Assembly: GCA_010015655.1 (NCBI GenBank)
Contig: ML976754.1
Location: 124,001-188,000, forward strand
DNA length: 64,000 nt
DNA from: Bimuria novae-zelandiae CBS 107.79
Lineage: Eukaryota; Ascomycota; Dothideomycetes; Pleosporales; Didymosphaeriaceae
Reading direction: 5' to 3'
Shown: in pieces, positions 44,285 through 55,603 of the stretch
Numbering within the stretch: position 1 is the first letter of the stretch
How the letters are laid out: each line of letters starts with the position of its first letter
The notes under the pieces: generated by a model
The model's input: only the letters and a program-made list of their open reading frames with translations
What the model was told of the DNA's origin: nothing
Databases searched by the model: none
Made by a program: the position numbers and the translations under genes

Positions 44285-44916
44285 GGCGGATGTCGTGCAG
44301 GTGGTGAGTTGTTGTTCCTGCTGCCACCTGTGGAGCGAGGTTGGGGCAGTGACTGCCCTCTTAGGCGAGCTTGGCGGCAGGTGCAAGATCAGGGTGGAGC
44401 ACGAGCCAGATGGTGAGCTGGGCGAACGCGTGGATGAACTGCGCATCGGCGCCGGACACCTTGCGCTGCAGATGATCGTCTTCTAATGAGAAGACCCTCT
44501 ATGCAACCTGGCGGGACTCGTACATCGACGTAAAGACCGATTGCGAGACCTGCTCTCTGGCTGCCTAAATAGCACTACGTCCGTGCCTAGAAGGCAGCAG
44601 CAACCCAGTGCACCAATGCCGCGTTTGTTGTGATAAACAACATATAAGGTTCGACGTGTGCGTCTCGTCGTCTGACTATTTCAAGATCCCTCCTACTGCG
44701 ACTGAAACCCGCGGCGCTCAGTCCGCCCCTCCACCACGTTCGTCCTTACTCGAGTAGCCTCCAAAGTTACTGCAGGCATTACCCCATATTCACCAGGGTC
44801 TGAAGCAAGTTCTGCCGTTGCGCCACGCCTGCGTCAGCAACGCCGGGCTGCTCTTCATCCAGCACCAGCGAGTTTCAGAGTCGGCTGGGACCGGTAGCGA
44901 AAGACGGCCCGTCACG
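44285..44916. promoter_or_regulatory. Divergent promoter region, byr4 and XRCC4-like gene
   Basis: 632 bp between start codons at 44284 (-) and 44917 (+). Short frames extend upstream of both ATGs but read as leader. No factor site was assigned. Confidence 0.4.
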
Positions 44917-46038
44917 ATGCGGGGCCGCTACATTGTACCCGTGGAACCTGATGCCGGTGACGGCGAGGTCGTGGTCGTCGAGGTTCAGCAAGAGGGATCG
45001 CATCCCCTCGACGTGCGACTCGTAGGCTGCGAAGGCGAGAGTCCATATGTCGCAAAAAGTAAGATTGTAATTATTGATGTTATTTCGTGCCACTCTTTGA
45101 CGTTTCAAATACAGTCAGTCACCGCAATATCTCAAAATTGAAGCACAAGTTCAAGGGCTCAGCCGAGGACTGGGAAGCAGTCCTATCTCATTTCCTCTTA
45201 CAAAAAGTGCCTGAGGGTGACAGTGCCAGACTATTGGAACACGTGCGGATGGTGTACGCCCTCAAGAGCGAGGGCATCGAGATTACTATTCAACAGGACG
45301 TCAAGGGGATCAAGGCAAGGCAGAAACAAAACCATCCGGGTGTGACCTGTGCCCGGTTCCTAGTCTAAGCTAATGTGCGACAGGTCAATCTGGGAGAGAT
45401 CCTGCTTCCCAAAGATGACAAGTTCGAGTACGTGAATTTAGCCGATCCTCATTATCAGCCAGGCAATGCTTGTTTCCGCTTGGTTAGACCGCGATCACAT
45501 GCAACTTCCTTCATCACAAGAAGACACAATCGATATATGCACGGTCATCAACAGCTTACGAACCTTCTGCCCAATCACGACGTCATGAAATAATTAACTA
45601 TTGTCTGACTGGGATATAGGTTCAATCCGTTCGAATGGGCGCAAGCATCAGCACAAGCACACACGCGTACCCTGAAAGAGTTGGCAGAATCAAAGGCACA
45701 AGCAAACAGCGAGCATGGCACTATAGAGAAGCTGAACGCGCAGCTGGACGATTTCATCAAAACCAAGGATGAGACCGAGACCGCAATGCTGCAGCAGTTC
45801 ATGGCGCTACTCAACGAAAAGAAGAGGAAGATAAGGGATCAGAACCGTCTATTAGCAAGCGCAAAGATTGACAAGGATACAGGTGCGCCTCTGTCATGCT
45901 CCTGTGGTTGTGTTCGTATGCTAACATCAGTGTTTTAGCCACGGCTGTAGAAGTCTCAAGAAAAGAGATTAAACCGCGCAAGGCAGCTGCATCCCGCACC
46001 TCGAAGCGCAAAGCAAAGGCCCCAGAACCTGAACCTAA

Positions 46039-46070
<32 letters not shown>

Positions 46071-46444
46071 AACTCTCAGACGAGGATCAGATGGAGATTG
46101 ACCAGGCGAAAGCGGAAGAGCAAGATGACGAGTCGGACGCTGCTGGAACCGTAACTCCCGACCGTGCATCAGAGACGGAGACAGAAGACGAAGGAGAAGG
46201 TGGCTTCAGCAGTAAGGCTCCAGCACCCTCCACACGTGCAACGCGAGGGAAACCAGCTCAAGCAACTCGTTCTTCGTCGGTGACGTTTTCCAAGTCGGCT
46301 CCGGCCTCGGATAAGGCTGAAGCAGTACCACCACCGCGACGAGACTTGCCGTTTAGGAAAACAGCCACGCGGAACAAGCCTCCACCCAAACAGCCATCGC
46401 CTGCTACAGAGGATGACGATGAGACGGACGACGAGGAGCTGTGA
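44917..46444 (+). CDS. XRCC4/Lif1-like DNA end-joining factor
   Basis: XRCC4/Lif1 partners DNA ligase IV in non-homologous end joining in the nucleus. Five exons: 44917-45058, 45115-45314, 45384-45427, 45620-45882 and 45939-46444, 384 aa. Intron 2 (45315-45383) has a GC donor (AAG|GCAAGG) and CAG acceptor; spliced it gives DVKGIKVNLGEI. The N-terminal head (RYIVPVEPDAGDGEVVVVEV, HPLDVRLVG, SAEDWEAVLSHFLLQ) is followed by FEFNPFEWAQASAQAHTRTL and a coiled coil (QQFMALLNEKKRKIRDQNRLLA). The tail is disordered: a nuclear-localisation-type KRKAK, a Pro-Glu repeat near residue 245 (about 46025-46070) and the acidic end DDDETDDEEL. The head plus coiled-coil plan matches fungal members; sequence conservation is low, so the family call is moderately firm. 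Confidence 0.8.
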
Positions 46445-47885
46445 GCGTCGTAGGGTGATGCACTCTCGAGCCACTTGTAACCCACACTCGGTCCTGCAGT
46501 GCTCATTCATTGGCTTGATAGAATTTTTTGAAAGAGAGGGACAGACGATATCCTAAGGTCTGTACTTTCACATTGCATAGGCCAAAGTTTTTGGCTCTCA
46601 GGTCAAAATAGCTGGGTAGTGCAAATCATGGCCTATATAACAATAATGCGCCATCTTGCTACTTCAAATGCATAACAAACGCTTCTGGCATGTGAATTAT
46701 GTCCTACTTGCACACTGAACGAGGAAGTAGCCTCGTTGCCAATGTCCGAAAGGCCGTGCTTGAAGTCGGTGAAAGTACCGCCGCTCCACATGAATCTAAA
46801 GCCGGTTGTACAGCACTCCGTTGACTATTACTGTATATATGTTATATTGATGATCCCGGGGTAACACACTTTATTTCTCTGGCTGTTAACATTGAAGTCG
46901 AGTCCTGATGGTTGACTTTCAGCTGGCGGGCTTGACGCAAGAGCGTGCATCCTGGCTAACTCAGCGACGGTAGCAACGAAATTTATCAACGAATTTGCAT
47001 ATCCATGTAATTTTCGAAAAGAGTCGCGCCTACAGGTATGATCTTCCCGCAACACTCTGCTGTGATCTCCCACAACAAACCATGGCTCCCTTGTCGGTGC
47101 GAGTGGATGCTGTTAGCCAAGGGTGAGGGAAGAGGCGAGCCAAGATCCCGGCACGATGACATGGGTGGGATGGTGCCTACAAGCCTAACAACAACAGCAC
47201 CACAAAGGGCTATATACATCAACTCTGGCTGCCAGCCAGTTGACAAGCCCACGTTCAATTTGACCTGTCGCATCACATAGACGGCAGTAATGGCTTAATA
47301 GAGCGGGAGAAATAAAGTATAGGAGCTGAGCGTGGATGCGACAGCCAATTATAAGCATTCGCAGCGTCGTTCGCCAAGTCCTATACGATCGTCACCGCAT
47401 TGAGCAACTCTCTTACACCGCGCGCAGGCGGCCGCATACAATCTTGTAGACGCCGAATGTGCCGCCTCCGTATATCTTCGAGGGATCGGAATGGTCGATG
47501 GACTGGGCCTCTCAGATCACCTATCACGGCGCGCAGGCTGAGGTAGCACTGCATGTGACGATATCTCTACGGTGCGTACCTATGTATGGCGCGTTGCGTT
47601 CCCAAATACCAGCGACGACTATTGTGCTAATGGGAAGATACAGCGCTCAATTGTTCCGCCCCTCGCCTGGCACGTCTGCGCGCGCCCGCCGCGTTCACCT
47701 CGACCGCGAGGGACCTCGCCTCGTACGGTTCACTAAACCCCACCGCTTTCCCTCCCCCCCCCCGCCCACCTACGCCCAACTTTATGCCCAGGCGCGTTCC
47801 CCTTGTGCAATACCGTACAAATAGCTGCTATTTAATACGCCCTTTTCACTAGAGCTTCCTCGCTCGCCCATACAGCGCCTTCACG
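46445..47885. other. Intergenic region, no gene seen
   Basis: 1.44 kb between two + strand genes. Frames here are short and lack domains or paired splice sites. A run of 11 C lies near 47754-47764. The last 200 bp should hold the promoter of the gene at 47886. Confidence 0.4.
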
Positions 47886-50358
47886 ATGTCCAGCTCCGAG
47901 CGGCCGCCCGAGCAATCGGTCCCGACCACGAACACGAAGCGCAAGCACCTCTCCGATGACGACCAAGAGGATCTCGATCGGCTAGATGGCATCTTCAAGC
48001 GCCTCAAGACTGCCGCTCCCCGCGCGCCGTACATCCTGGCGACACCTTCACTCAATCCTTACCGATACCATTCTTCACACGAGGCGCGTGCTTGGATGCT
48101 AGGACACTTGTTCCGACCCGAGGAGGAATACCTCCAGTACCGGACCTTTCTATTTCGCGAGCCTTACCGAGATTGCTTCACCCTCCAGCCCGGCGAAGAC
48201 GATGAGCCGGAGCCACCACGCCCACGGTCGCAGGCCTCGAACCCCACCAACCAAGGGCCAAAGAAGAAGATTAGCCTTGCCGACTACAAGAACAAGCAAG
48301 CCAATGGCGTAAGCGCTCCTAGTTCCAAGAAGATGTCGCCAGCTCTGCAGCCAACCAAGCCCACTCTTGCCCAGAGCAATGGAGTGAAGCCGAAAGAGAA
48401 GCAAGACTCGACCCGCGCACAAGAAAAGAACGATACAGCGCAATCTGTTCGGTATGTTATACCAGCTCTGTAGATTGTACGCGCTGACCAGTACGTAGAC
48501 CCGAAAAGAAGCTGCCCGAGAAACCTGAGAAGCGCGACCTAGACCACAAACAGCATGCGACTAAACCTGAATCTGCTGAATTTAAGATAAACATTGACAA
48601 GTCCGGTCCGTCCAATGCAACTCCCCATGGTCTGCCTCCACTACTGTCACCGGTGGATCAGCCCCTCAACAATCCACATGGATTACCCACCATCCTGTCA
48701 CCCACTCTTCCTCCGAATGTTCTAAAGGAGCTGGAGAAACTAGAAACCCAACGCAAACGGTCAGACTCAAATACGTCAACCTCTTCCTCTGATCGCAACA
48801 AAAGCCAACACTTGCACGTCCCCGAACGTACAGCATTGAAACGACCAGCGAGCGCCAAGGATGGCGAAGAGTCTCAAAGTGTTTCTCGAGCGCGTTCAGT
48901 CCCGGTCAACGGAAAATCTCCGAATAAAGAAATCGTCGATCCGATCGATGATTCCGAGTCCGGCCTTCTTGTTAAGCTTAAATATACGAAGAAGTCACGA
49001 GAGACCATCAAGAGGCTACTAGCTCTTCCTCCAAGAAGAGAGAGCCCCGCTGAGAGGAAGGACCGTGAAGAGCAAGTAAAGAGCCGTGCAACACAAGCAC
49101 AACCCAAGATTGGAGATGGTGTTGAAAAGAAAGCTAAGCCCATACCCAAGGTCGCCGCGCGCCGGCCCGAGGCGTCCGCAACTGCTTCCAAGACTCCTAT
49201 ACCATCTATCAAAGTTGCCGAGAAACGGCCACGGACTGAAGACGATACGTCTCAGGCATCGTCTGTGAAACGTCCGAGGACTTCCACAGTATCATCACAG
49301 GACCGACCTATCACTCCAAGAGACCAAATCATCTCATCACCAGCTGCATCTACTAAATCAAGCACACAAAAGGGCCAAGGCGCCTATTTGACTCCACGTA
49401 AAGATCTCAAGGCGGTCAACATGCTGCGAACTAACTCGAGCGAAAGCCACGACTCTACTCCAGGACGATCAGGCGCCACACCGACTAGCTCACAACGGCT
49501 TGACCCTAAGGCACCAACTTCTGCCCCTCCTTTGAGCAGCAAGAAGCAGATGGATATGGCTCTCTTGCAACAGTTCTCCAAGCATTTGAATCAGATGGGA
49601 CGTTCGCTGAAGCACGAAGGCCAGAAGCTGGAGCGCGAAAAGGCTGGGAGGCTCACAAAGACAGACCAGGAGCACGCCGCTGTCATTGGTCTCGAATGCA
49701 TCGTGTAAGTTTGCACATGGCACGAATCGAGGTAACTGAACTGACTTGTTCCATTAGGTCCTACATGGCTGCTTATCATGCTCAAGACCAGGCACTCCAG
49801 CTCCGTGGCCGTTCCGGTGAAGTCGAACATACATGGATGACTCTACTGCCGCTCTGCAGTTCTTACGGCCGCCTCACCAAGGACTTCCAACATCTCGAAG
49901 GTTTCCGGTCCTATCTTGCAGCTGTCATCGCTGCCAACATCTGTACTCTCGTCGCCCCACGTGCTCCAAACCCCAGGGCTCACGATTCTCCTCACGAGCT
50001 CTCCGTGGCTGAGCTCACCAAGCAGCATAGCCAACTCACAGAAAACCTCAACCTCCTCTCAGACCACTACCAGAAACTTCTTCGGCACACCCAGGATGCC
50101 CGTGCCGCTCTTCCCATGGACGAGCTGGAGAAGCAGTACCCCAGGACGTGCGCAAGTGCCAAGGAGTTTGACTACAAGCTTGCAAAAGCGCCTGAGAAGA
50201 TTAACTCAACGAAGCTGTCTGGTCCCTACTTCCTACCGATTCAGAACGACACTACCCCGATCCAGGCCGTGCGTTTCGGCGTGAAGTTTTTGACTGAATA
50301 CTGCGAGAAGGAGTGCATCGACCACAAGCTCAAAATCAACCTCGACCGGCCTGAGTGA
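47886..50358 (+). CDS. Conserved-looking uncharacterised nuclear protein
   Basis: Exons 47886-48451, 48499-49704 and 49758-50358 encode 790 aa; introns GTATGT...CGTAG and GTAAGT...TTAG, phases 2 and 2. Residues 20-110 form a conserved-looking block (FKRLKTAAPRAPYILATPSLNPYRYHS...PEEEYLQYRTFLFREPYRDCF). The middle is Lys/Ser/Pro-rich with short motifs (KKKISLADYKNK, LPPLLSPVDQPL, PTILSPTLPPNV, GLLVKLKYTKKSRETIKRLLALP). The last 230 residues are a helical domain (GLECIVSYMAAYHAQDQ...EKQYPRTCASAKEFDYKLA). No catalytic motif. The layout recalls fungal proteins of the Ell-associated elongation complex, but this is only an impression; no name is given. Confidence 0.75.
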
Positions 50359-51463
50359 TGAACTCCCCTTCTCCCCCTCTAAGCCTCCGAAAAAACCATG
50401 GCGTTGTCTTGACGCTCCTAGTTCCGGTACTCTGGACGCTCGCCTCCCCTCCGAGCGCCACGAATCTCATCTGATTCTTTGTTTTCACTTGATCTGTACA
50501 CCTGAAACGAACATGCATATTCCAATTCGGCGTTATTACTGGCGGTGTTTGGATTTTCGGGTACGGTGAATGGTTGGTATACCGATTCGGGTTCCTATTA
50601 GCAAGGTGATACCCACGAGGCGGCAAAGGCCTTCCTCGTATCTGTTTTCTGTATTTTCTGTTTTTGATGGGGGGCATACCGTACTTATGGCTGGTGGGCT
50701 TGTACGAATTGATGCTGCAAGGGAGATGGCGCATGCGTGCATTGCTGTTGCGTTGGGTTGGAGGTGGAATGTATATGAGAGTGGAAGTGGAGTCTTTTAC
50801 TACGACCAGGGCAGATTTAGAGGAAGATAGTCGAACAAGTGAAGGTATTACGACGGCCAACGTGCGCTTTGCATAGCCGTGCACGGAGAAGAAATGAAGA
50901 GAAAAATTACTATCATATTACCAGACAAGATGCGTGACGACATCCACTGCCTTACCCCGATATTTGCGAGTTTCCACACTACTCCTAGTTATGAATTCTT
51001 CACCCACTACCGCACGACAACTCACTTCGCACCCACCCAGGTACCACCCCCTGTCAACAACCAAGGCATAGCGCCCCGGCCGTCTAGACCCCATAGACCT
51101 GCCAGCTACTCCCCAGTGGTGCCCTCTTTGTGCCTCCCGGAGGGCGCTCCGCACCGCGCCTCGCACAACAGCTATGACATCACCATTCCTCAAACACGCG
51201 TGCTGCAAGCATCTCCAACTTTGAATATGGAGCCTCGCCATTTGAGGTTTGGATCGCTGGACCTGGGGTATGGCGACGATGACTATACTCGCGGAAAGAG
51301 GTATAGCCTTCATAGTCTCACTTAGACCTGTGCATATAGAAACCAAAGAGCCGCTGAACCACCCATTTCATACACATATCAGCGCTTCCTCACCTCCCTC
51401 GTACCGACAACCTTCTTGAAGTTTTATCGTCTTTTGTGGGATTGTTGTGTTGGGTTGAATTTC
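50359..51463. other. Intergenic region, no gene seen
   Basis: Contains frames of up to 148 codons on both strands (50879-51325 and its antisense) without domains, signal peptide or introns. Treated as noncoding. Confidence 0.4.
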
Positions 51464-51949
51464 ATGCCCGACCCCTCGAAAGAAAAACAAGTCCTCGCCC
51501 CCGCCATCGCCATCGCCATCGCCATGCAAAAACTAACCGGCTACGAGATAGAGACATCGACCCGCGTCCCTAGGGGCACAGGCGCGATTGACGAGACTCA
51601 GAAGAACGGTACTTCACCCCCCATACGCCCCCTCATCCCCCTCCCTCCCCATCCACCCCCTTTTCACCCTACCACCCTCCCCACCACCCACTAACCGCCC
51701 CCACAGTCCTCCACCAACCCCTCCACCAACACTCCTCCCGCTCCTCGTACCCCATGGCCTCCAAATCTCTCCCCTCGACCCTGTTACAAAGCCGGCTTCT
51801 GCGACGCCAGCACGCCCATTGCTGCAACTTGGACGCAAAGCTTTCGGGATTTCGCGTCAAAGGAGGGAGGTGTGAATTTAAAGCAGATGGGCGTGAGGCC
51901 GGGGCAGAAGTGGTGCGTTGAGACGGGGAAGTGGAGGATGGGTCTATGA
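51464..51949 (+). CDS. Small protein, possible DUF2237-like C-terminus, model uncertain
   Basis: From ATG 51464 the frame contains an Ala-Ile repeat from four GCCATC units and reaches a GGTACT donor at 51609. In another frame a compact, protein-like end is read (AGFCDAS...SFRDFASKEGGVNLKQMG, then VRPGQKWCVETGKW) to TGA 51947-51949. Joining 51464-51608 to 51792-51949 through an AG at 51790-51791 closes the frame (100 aa). The more usual CCCACAG acceptor at 51706 gives a different frame that does not reach this end. The PGQKWC...W ending resembles the small DUF2237 family, as a weak impression. It may be a real gene with an unusual acceptor, or a frameshifted relic. Confidence 0.35.
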
Positions 51950-52253
51950 GATGAGGTTGGGGTTGGATGATGTGGAAGAAGGGGTTTGAGTGTGTAGGGC
52001 GGACGGGCATATCTCTGGGGAGAACGCAGGGTGCAGAGTGAGAGATGGCGGAAAATTGAGAGAGGTTGGAGGTTGGAAATCAACATATTGGCAAACAATA
52101 CTTGTTGAGCGAAGTGAAGAGCAATGTAGTATGTGGGTCGTTTACGATTTCATTGGGATCGTAACCAAGATGACCTCAGCGGCTCGATCCCTGTATCTCA
52201 TAACCTCTCGTCGCAGCCGTACCAAGGGTACAATCTGAAGAGGGTATCCTCAT

Positions 52254-52806
52254 CTATAGTTTATCCTTCTCGTCTTTGGACAGATTTTTGGTGAGATAGT
52301 TCCTCGTCTCATTGCTCATGCCACGAAAATAGCTCCTAAACAATTCCCTCTGCGAGAACATCCACGCTATCCGATCTCTCGGCTGCATGTAATGCATGAT
52401 CTGGCCATGCAACTCCATGGGTAGTGGCAGGGGAGCCTGCATGGTTGGTGCGTGTTCGGTGAGGCTCCGATATATCTCTGGAGTGAGGTCAGGGACTAGG
52501 CCATAAGCCCGGAGTATGGGGTAAACTGCCATGGCGAAGTTCATGTAGTCCTGGAGAGTCAGCAAAGTGCGTATGGCATCTCGGGCATGGTGTACGTACA
52601 TCGGTGCTGAGGAGCTCGACAATGTTCAAGAGGAGCTCTATGGGAAGGCCTCCGAAGCGCGGCGGTGGGGTTTGCGACGGTGGTTGCGGCGGTGGAGGCT
52701 AATTATGGATTAGATGTTAGCAGTTCATTATTTCATGTGTACTGCAGCGAAGACGTACCGGAGGCGGCGGCGGAGGAGGAGGGGGGGCTCCAGCGACTTC
52801 AGACAT
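52254..52806 (-). CDS. Small F-box-like protein
   Basis: Exons 52806-52759, 52698-52600 and 52550-52254 encode 147 aa; introns GTACGT...ATTAG and GTACGT...CTCCAG, both phase 0. The N-terminus is a Pro run (MSEVAGAPPPPPP continuing across the splice). It is followed by an F-box-like helix pair, GLPIELLLNIVELLSTD-DYMNFAMAVYP, joined only after splicing. A second similar helix set, LPMELHGQIMHYMQPRDRIAWMF, follows. F-box proteins usually recruit substrates to SCF ubiquitin ligases through Skp1; no substrate-binding domain is present here. The stop of the next minus-strand gene lies 12 bp upstream of this start. Confidence 0.65.
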
Positions 52807-52817
52807 GGTGCGACACC

Positions 52818-53570
52818 TCAATCCTTGTGATCCTTTTCATCCAATTCCTCAGAGACAGCAATGATGGCGCGGTATATGTAGCCTGAAATAAACCAAGCAG
52901 CCACAGCTACGGCGCTGAGATATATGGCCGTGGGTCCCAGGGAGTGGGGCAGAATGTTGAGTATGAATGGGTCGAGGATGATGTCGACGTCCACGGGTGG
53001 AGGATACTCCATCAACGTCTTGTTTGTTGAGTAGTACGACGCTGCAGCCTGGATGCGCAGAAACAGAACGGACTGAGGCGTTGCGGAGCTGTGTTGTAGC
53101 TTCTGCAGCGGTGCACTCTGGCGCTGTTGGCTGTATTCGGCGAGGGAGGACAGCAGCTCTGGGGTATCAAATACTTGGTCTACTGGGAACGTGTCTAGCC
53201 AGAAGTCGGTGGGTTGCTGAAGCCCCCGTTAGCAAACAAACAAACACGCGCAAGTAGCTCATTGAGCTCGACTCACAAACGCTGGCCAGCAGATGCGCAC
53301 CTCGTACCGGCGTCCGCGCTCTAGTGAGCGCAGAATGTACCACGACTCCAGGCCACGAGGGGTCTTCTCGGTAGGGAACTGCACTGGTAGCTGTGTCGCA
53401 AGGAGGGAGGGCCCAGTCGGCGTGAGTGTGTCTACATGTAGGTCTTCTAAGCTGGGCCAACCTGGAGGCAGGTGCAACGCAGCAGGCCCGAGGAATACCG
53501 TCTTCTCGACGTTGGCATTCACCGTCACGACGGCGGCAGAGATGCAGAGCAGCCAGGGACGCGCGCGCAT
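52818..53570 (-). CDS. Signal-peptide single-pass membrane protein, uncharacterised
   Basis: Exons 53570-53277 and 53216-52818 encode 230 aa; intron GTGAGT...GCTAAC...TTCAG, phase 0. The start MRARPWLLCISAAVVTVNA is a signal peptide. The lumenal part (VFLGPAALHLPPGWPSLEDL...YEVRICWPAFQPTDFWLDTF) looks like a beta-sandwich. One transmembrane helix (TAIYLSAVAVAAWFISGYIY) precedes a short charged cytosolic tail ending ELDEKDHKD. A type I ER or cell-surface protein is inferred. I recall no named family with confidence. Confidence 0.75.
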
Positions 53571-53886
53571 CTTCGACGGGTGGCGCAGGCAGTAGGAAGG
53601 CGGCACTTCATGCTCTCTCGCAGTGCAGGATAGAAGCGGGGAGCACTGTTGCTGTGAGGTCTTGTAATCGGCAGCTGCCCATGTACGCTAGCCCTGTTGT
53701 TTATTATTTTTCGGCTAGGCTGATACTGGCCCGCGCGCCCTAGATTTATCGGCCCTCTGGACGACAACACCTCCCACTCCACCACCACCACCACCACCAC
53801 CACCACGACGCCGATTTCCCTTCCTGTCGACGACCGAGCCGAAGCGTTCCATTGAGATACCCAATTGCTAATTGTTTGCCTTCACC
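53571..53886. promoter_or_regulatory. Shared promoter, membrane protein and alpha-tubulin
   Basis: 316 bp between divergent starts. A (CCA)n microsatellite, about nine units, lies at 53779-53806, within 110 bp of the tubulin ATG. Confidence 0.5.
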
Positions 53887-55603
53887 ATGAGAGAAGTCAT
53901 CAGCTTGAACGGTACGTCCATCTACCCCAAAGCCGCCACACCGCGCTCCCTGACCGCCTTTACACCATGTATCTATCAATGCTGACTTTTTACGCGTCTA
54001 GTCGGCCAGGCCGGTTGCCAGATTGCCAACTCGTGCTGGGAGGTGAGTTTTCCGCAAGCAGCCTGCCTGCAGCGCGCCTCTCGACCGAGCTCGGATGTTG
54101 AGGGGCTGCATGCCACCCACGTGTGCTGGCAGGACGAAATGCTAACGTGACCAACCAGCTTTACTGCCTCGAGCACGGCATTCAGGTATGTTCACATGTC
54201 GACTTGATGCACAGCAGCATGTATTAACATCCCACCAGCCCGACGGCTACCTCACCGAGGAACGCAAAGCTGAGGAGGAGGACCATGGCTTCAGCACCTT
54301 CTTCTCCGAGACGGGTAAGCTATGCACTCGAAAAAAAAAACGAGCGACTAGTAATCTAACAACATGCAGGCCAGGGCAAGTACGTTCCTCGCACCATTTA
54401 CTGCGATCTCGAGCCCAATGTCGTCGACGAGGTCCGCACCGGCACCTACCGCACCCTGTTCCACCCTGAGCAGATGATCACTGGCAAGGAGGATGCCTCA
54501 AACAACTACGCCCGTGGCCACTACACCGTCGGAAAGGAGCTCATCGACCGGGTCCTGGACCAGGTCCGCCGCGTTGCCGACAACTGCTCCGGACTGCAGG
54601 GCTTCCTCGTTTTCCACTCCTTCGGCGGTGGAACTGGTTCCGGCTTCGGAGCCCTGTTGATGGAACGCTTGTCGGTCGACTATGGCAAGAAGTGCAAGTT
54701 GGAATTCTGCGTCTACCCGGCGCCCCAGGTCGCCACCTCGGTTGTGGAGCCTTACAACTCCATCCTCACCACCCACACTACCCTGGAGCACTCGGACTGC
54801 AGCTTCATGGTCGACAACGAGGCCATCTACGACATTTGCCGACGCAACTTGGGTATTGAGCGTCCCAACTACGAGAACCTCAACCGTCTCATCGCGCAGG
54901 GTATGCCACAATCAACCCTTAACCACTCCACATGTGCTAATCGCTTTTAGTTGTCTCCTCCATCACCGCCTCGCTCCGCTTCGACGGCTCCTTGAACGTC
55001 GACTTGAACGAGTTCCAGACCAACTTGGTGCCCTACCCCCGTATCCACTTCCCTCTCGTCGCCTACTCGCCCGTCATCTCCGCCGCAAAAGCCGCCCACG
55101 AGGCCAACTCGGTTATGGAAATCACCAACGCATGCTTCGAGCCCAACAACCAGATGGTCAAGTGCGACCCGCGCAATGGCAAGTACATGGCCACCTGCCT
55201 TCTGTACCGCGGCGACGTCGTCACCAAGAGCACTCACGACGCCATTGCCCACCTCAAGACCAAGCGCACCATCCAGTTCGTCGACTGGTGCCCCACCGGC
55301 TTCAAGGTTGGTATCTGCTACCAGCCCCCGCAGACGGTGCCCAACGGCGATTTGGCCAAGGTCAACCGCGCTGTGTGCATGCTCTCCAACACGACCGCCA
55401 TCGCCGAGGCCTGGAGCGCGCTTTCGCACAAGTTCGACCTCATGTACTCCAAGCGTGCTTTCGTCCATTGGTACGTTGGTGAGGGTATGGAGGAGGGCGA
55501 GTTCTCCGAGGCACGTGAGGACTTGGCTGCGCTTGAGCGCGATTACGAAGAGGTAGCTGCCGATAGTCTCGAAGGCGAGGAGGGTGTTGAGGCCGAGTAC
55601 TAG
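53887..55603 (+). CDS. Alpha-tubulin
   Basis: The alpha subunit of the microtubule heterodimer. Six exons, 53887-53911, 54002-54042, 54159-54185, 54239-54314, 54370-54900 and 54951-55603, total 450 aa, the normal length. The four early introns crowd into the first 480 bp, as in many fungal tubulin genes. Identifying parts are [20 protein letters not shown], the GGGTGSG GTP-binding signature in [19 protein letters not shown], the alpha-specific [19 protein letters not shown], the catalytic-loop Glu region ([19 protein letters not shown]) and the acidic, tyrosine-ending tail GVEAEY. MREV replaces the common MREC/MREI start. No damage is visible. Confidence 0.97.

Noticed and set aside
43212..44486. 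424-codon open frame opposite byr4
   Set aside because: It is a Ser-rich compositional shadow of a well-supported gene; no domain, and byr4 motifs are on the other strand.
50879..51325. 148-codon + frame and its 142-codon antisense partner
   Set aside because: Both lack domains and splice structure; sequence looks noncoding.
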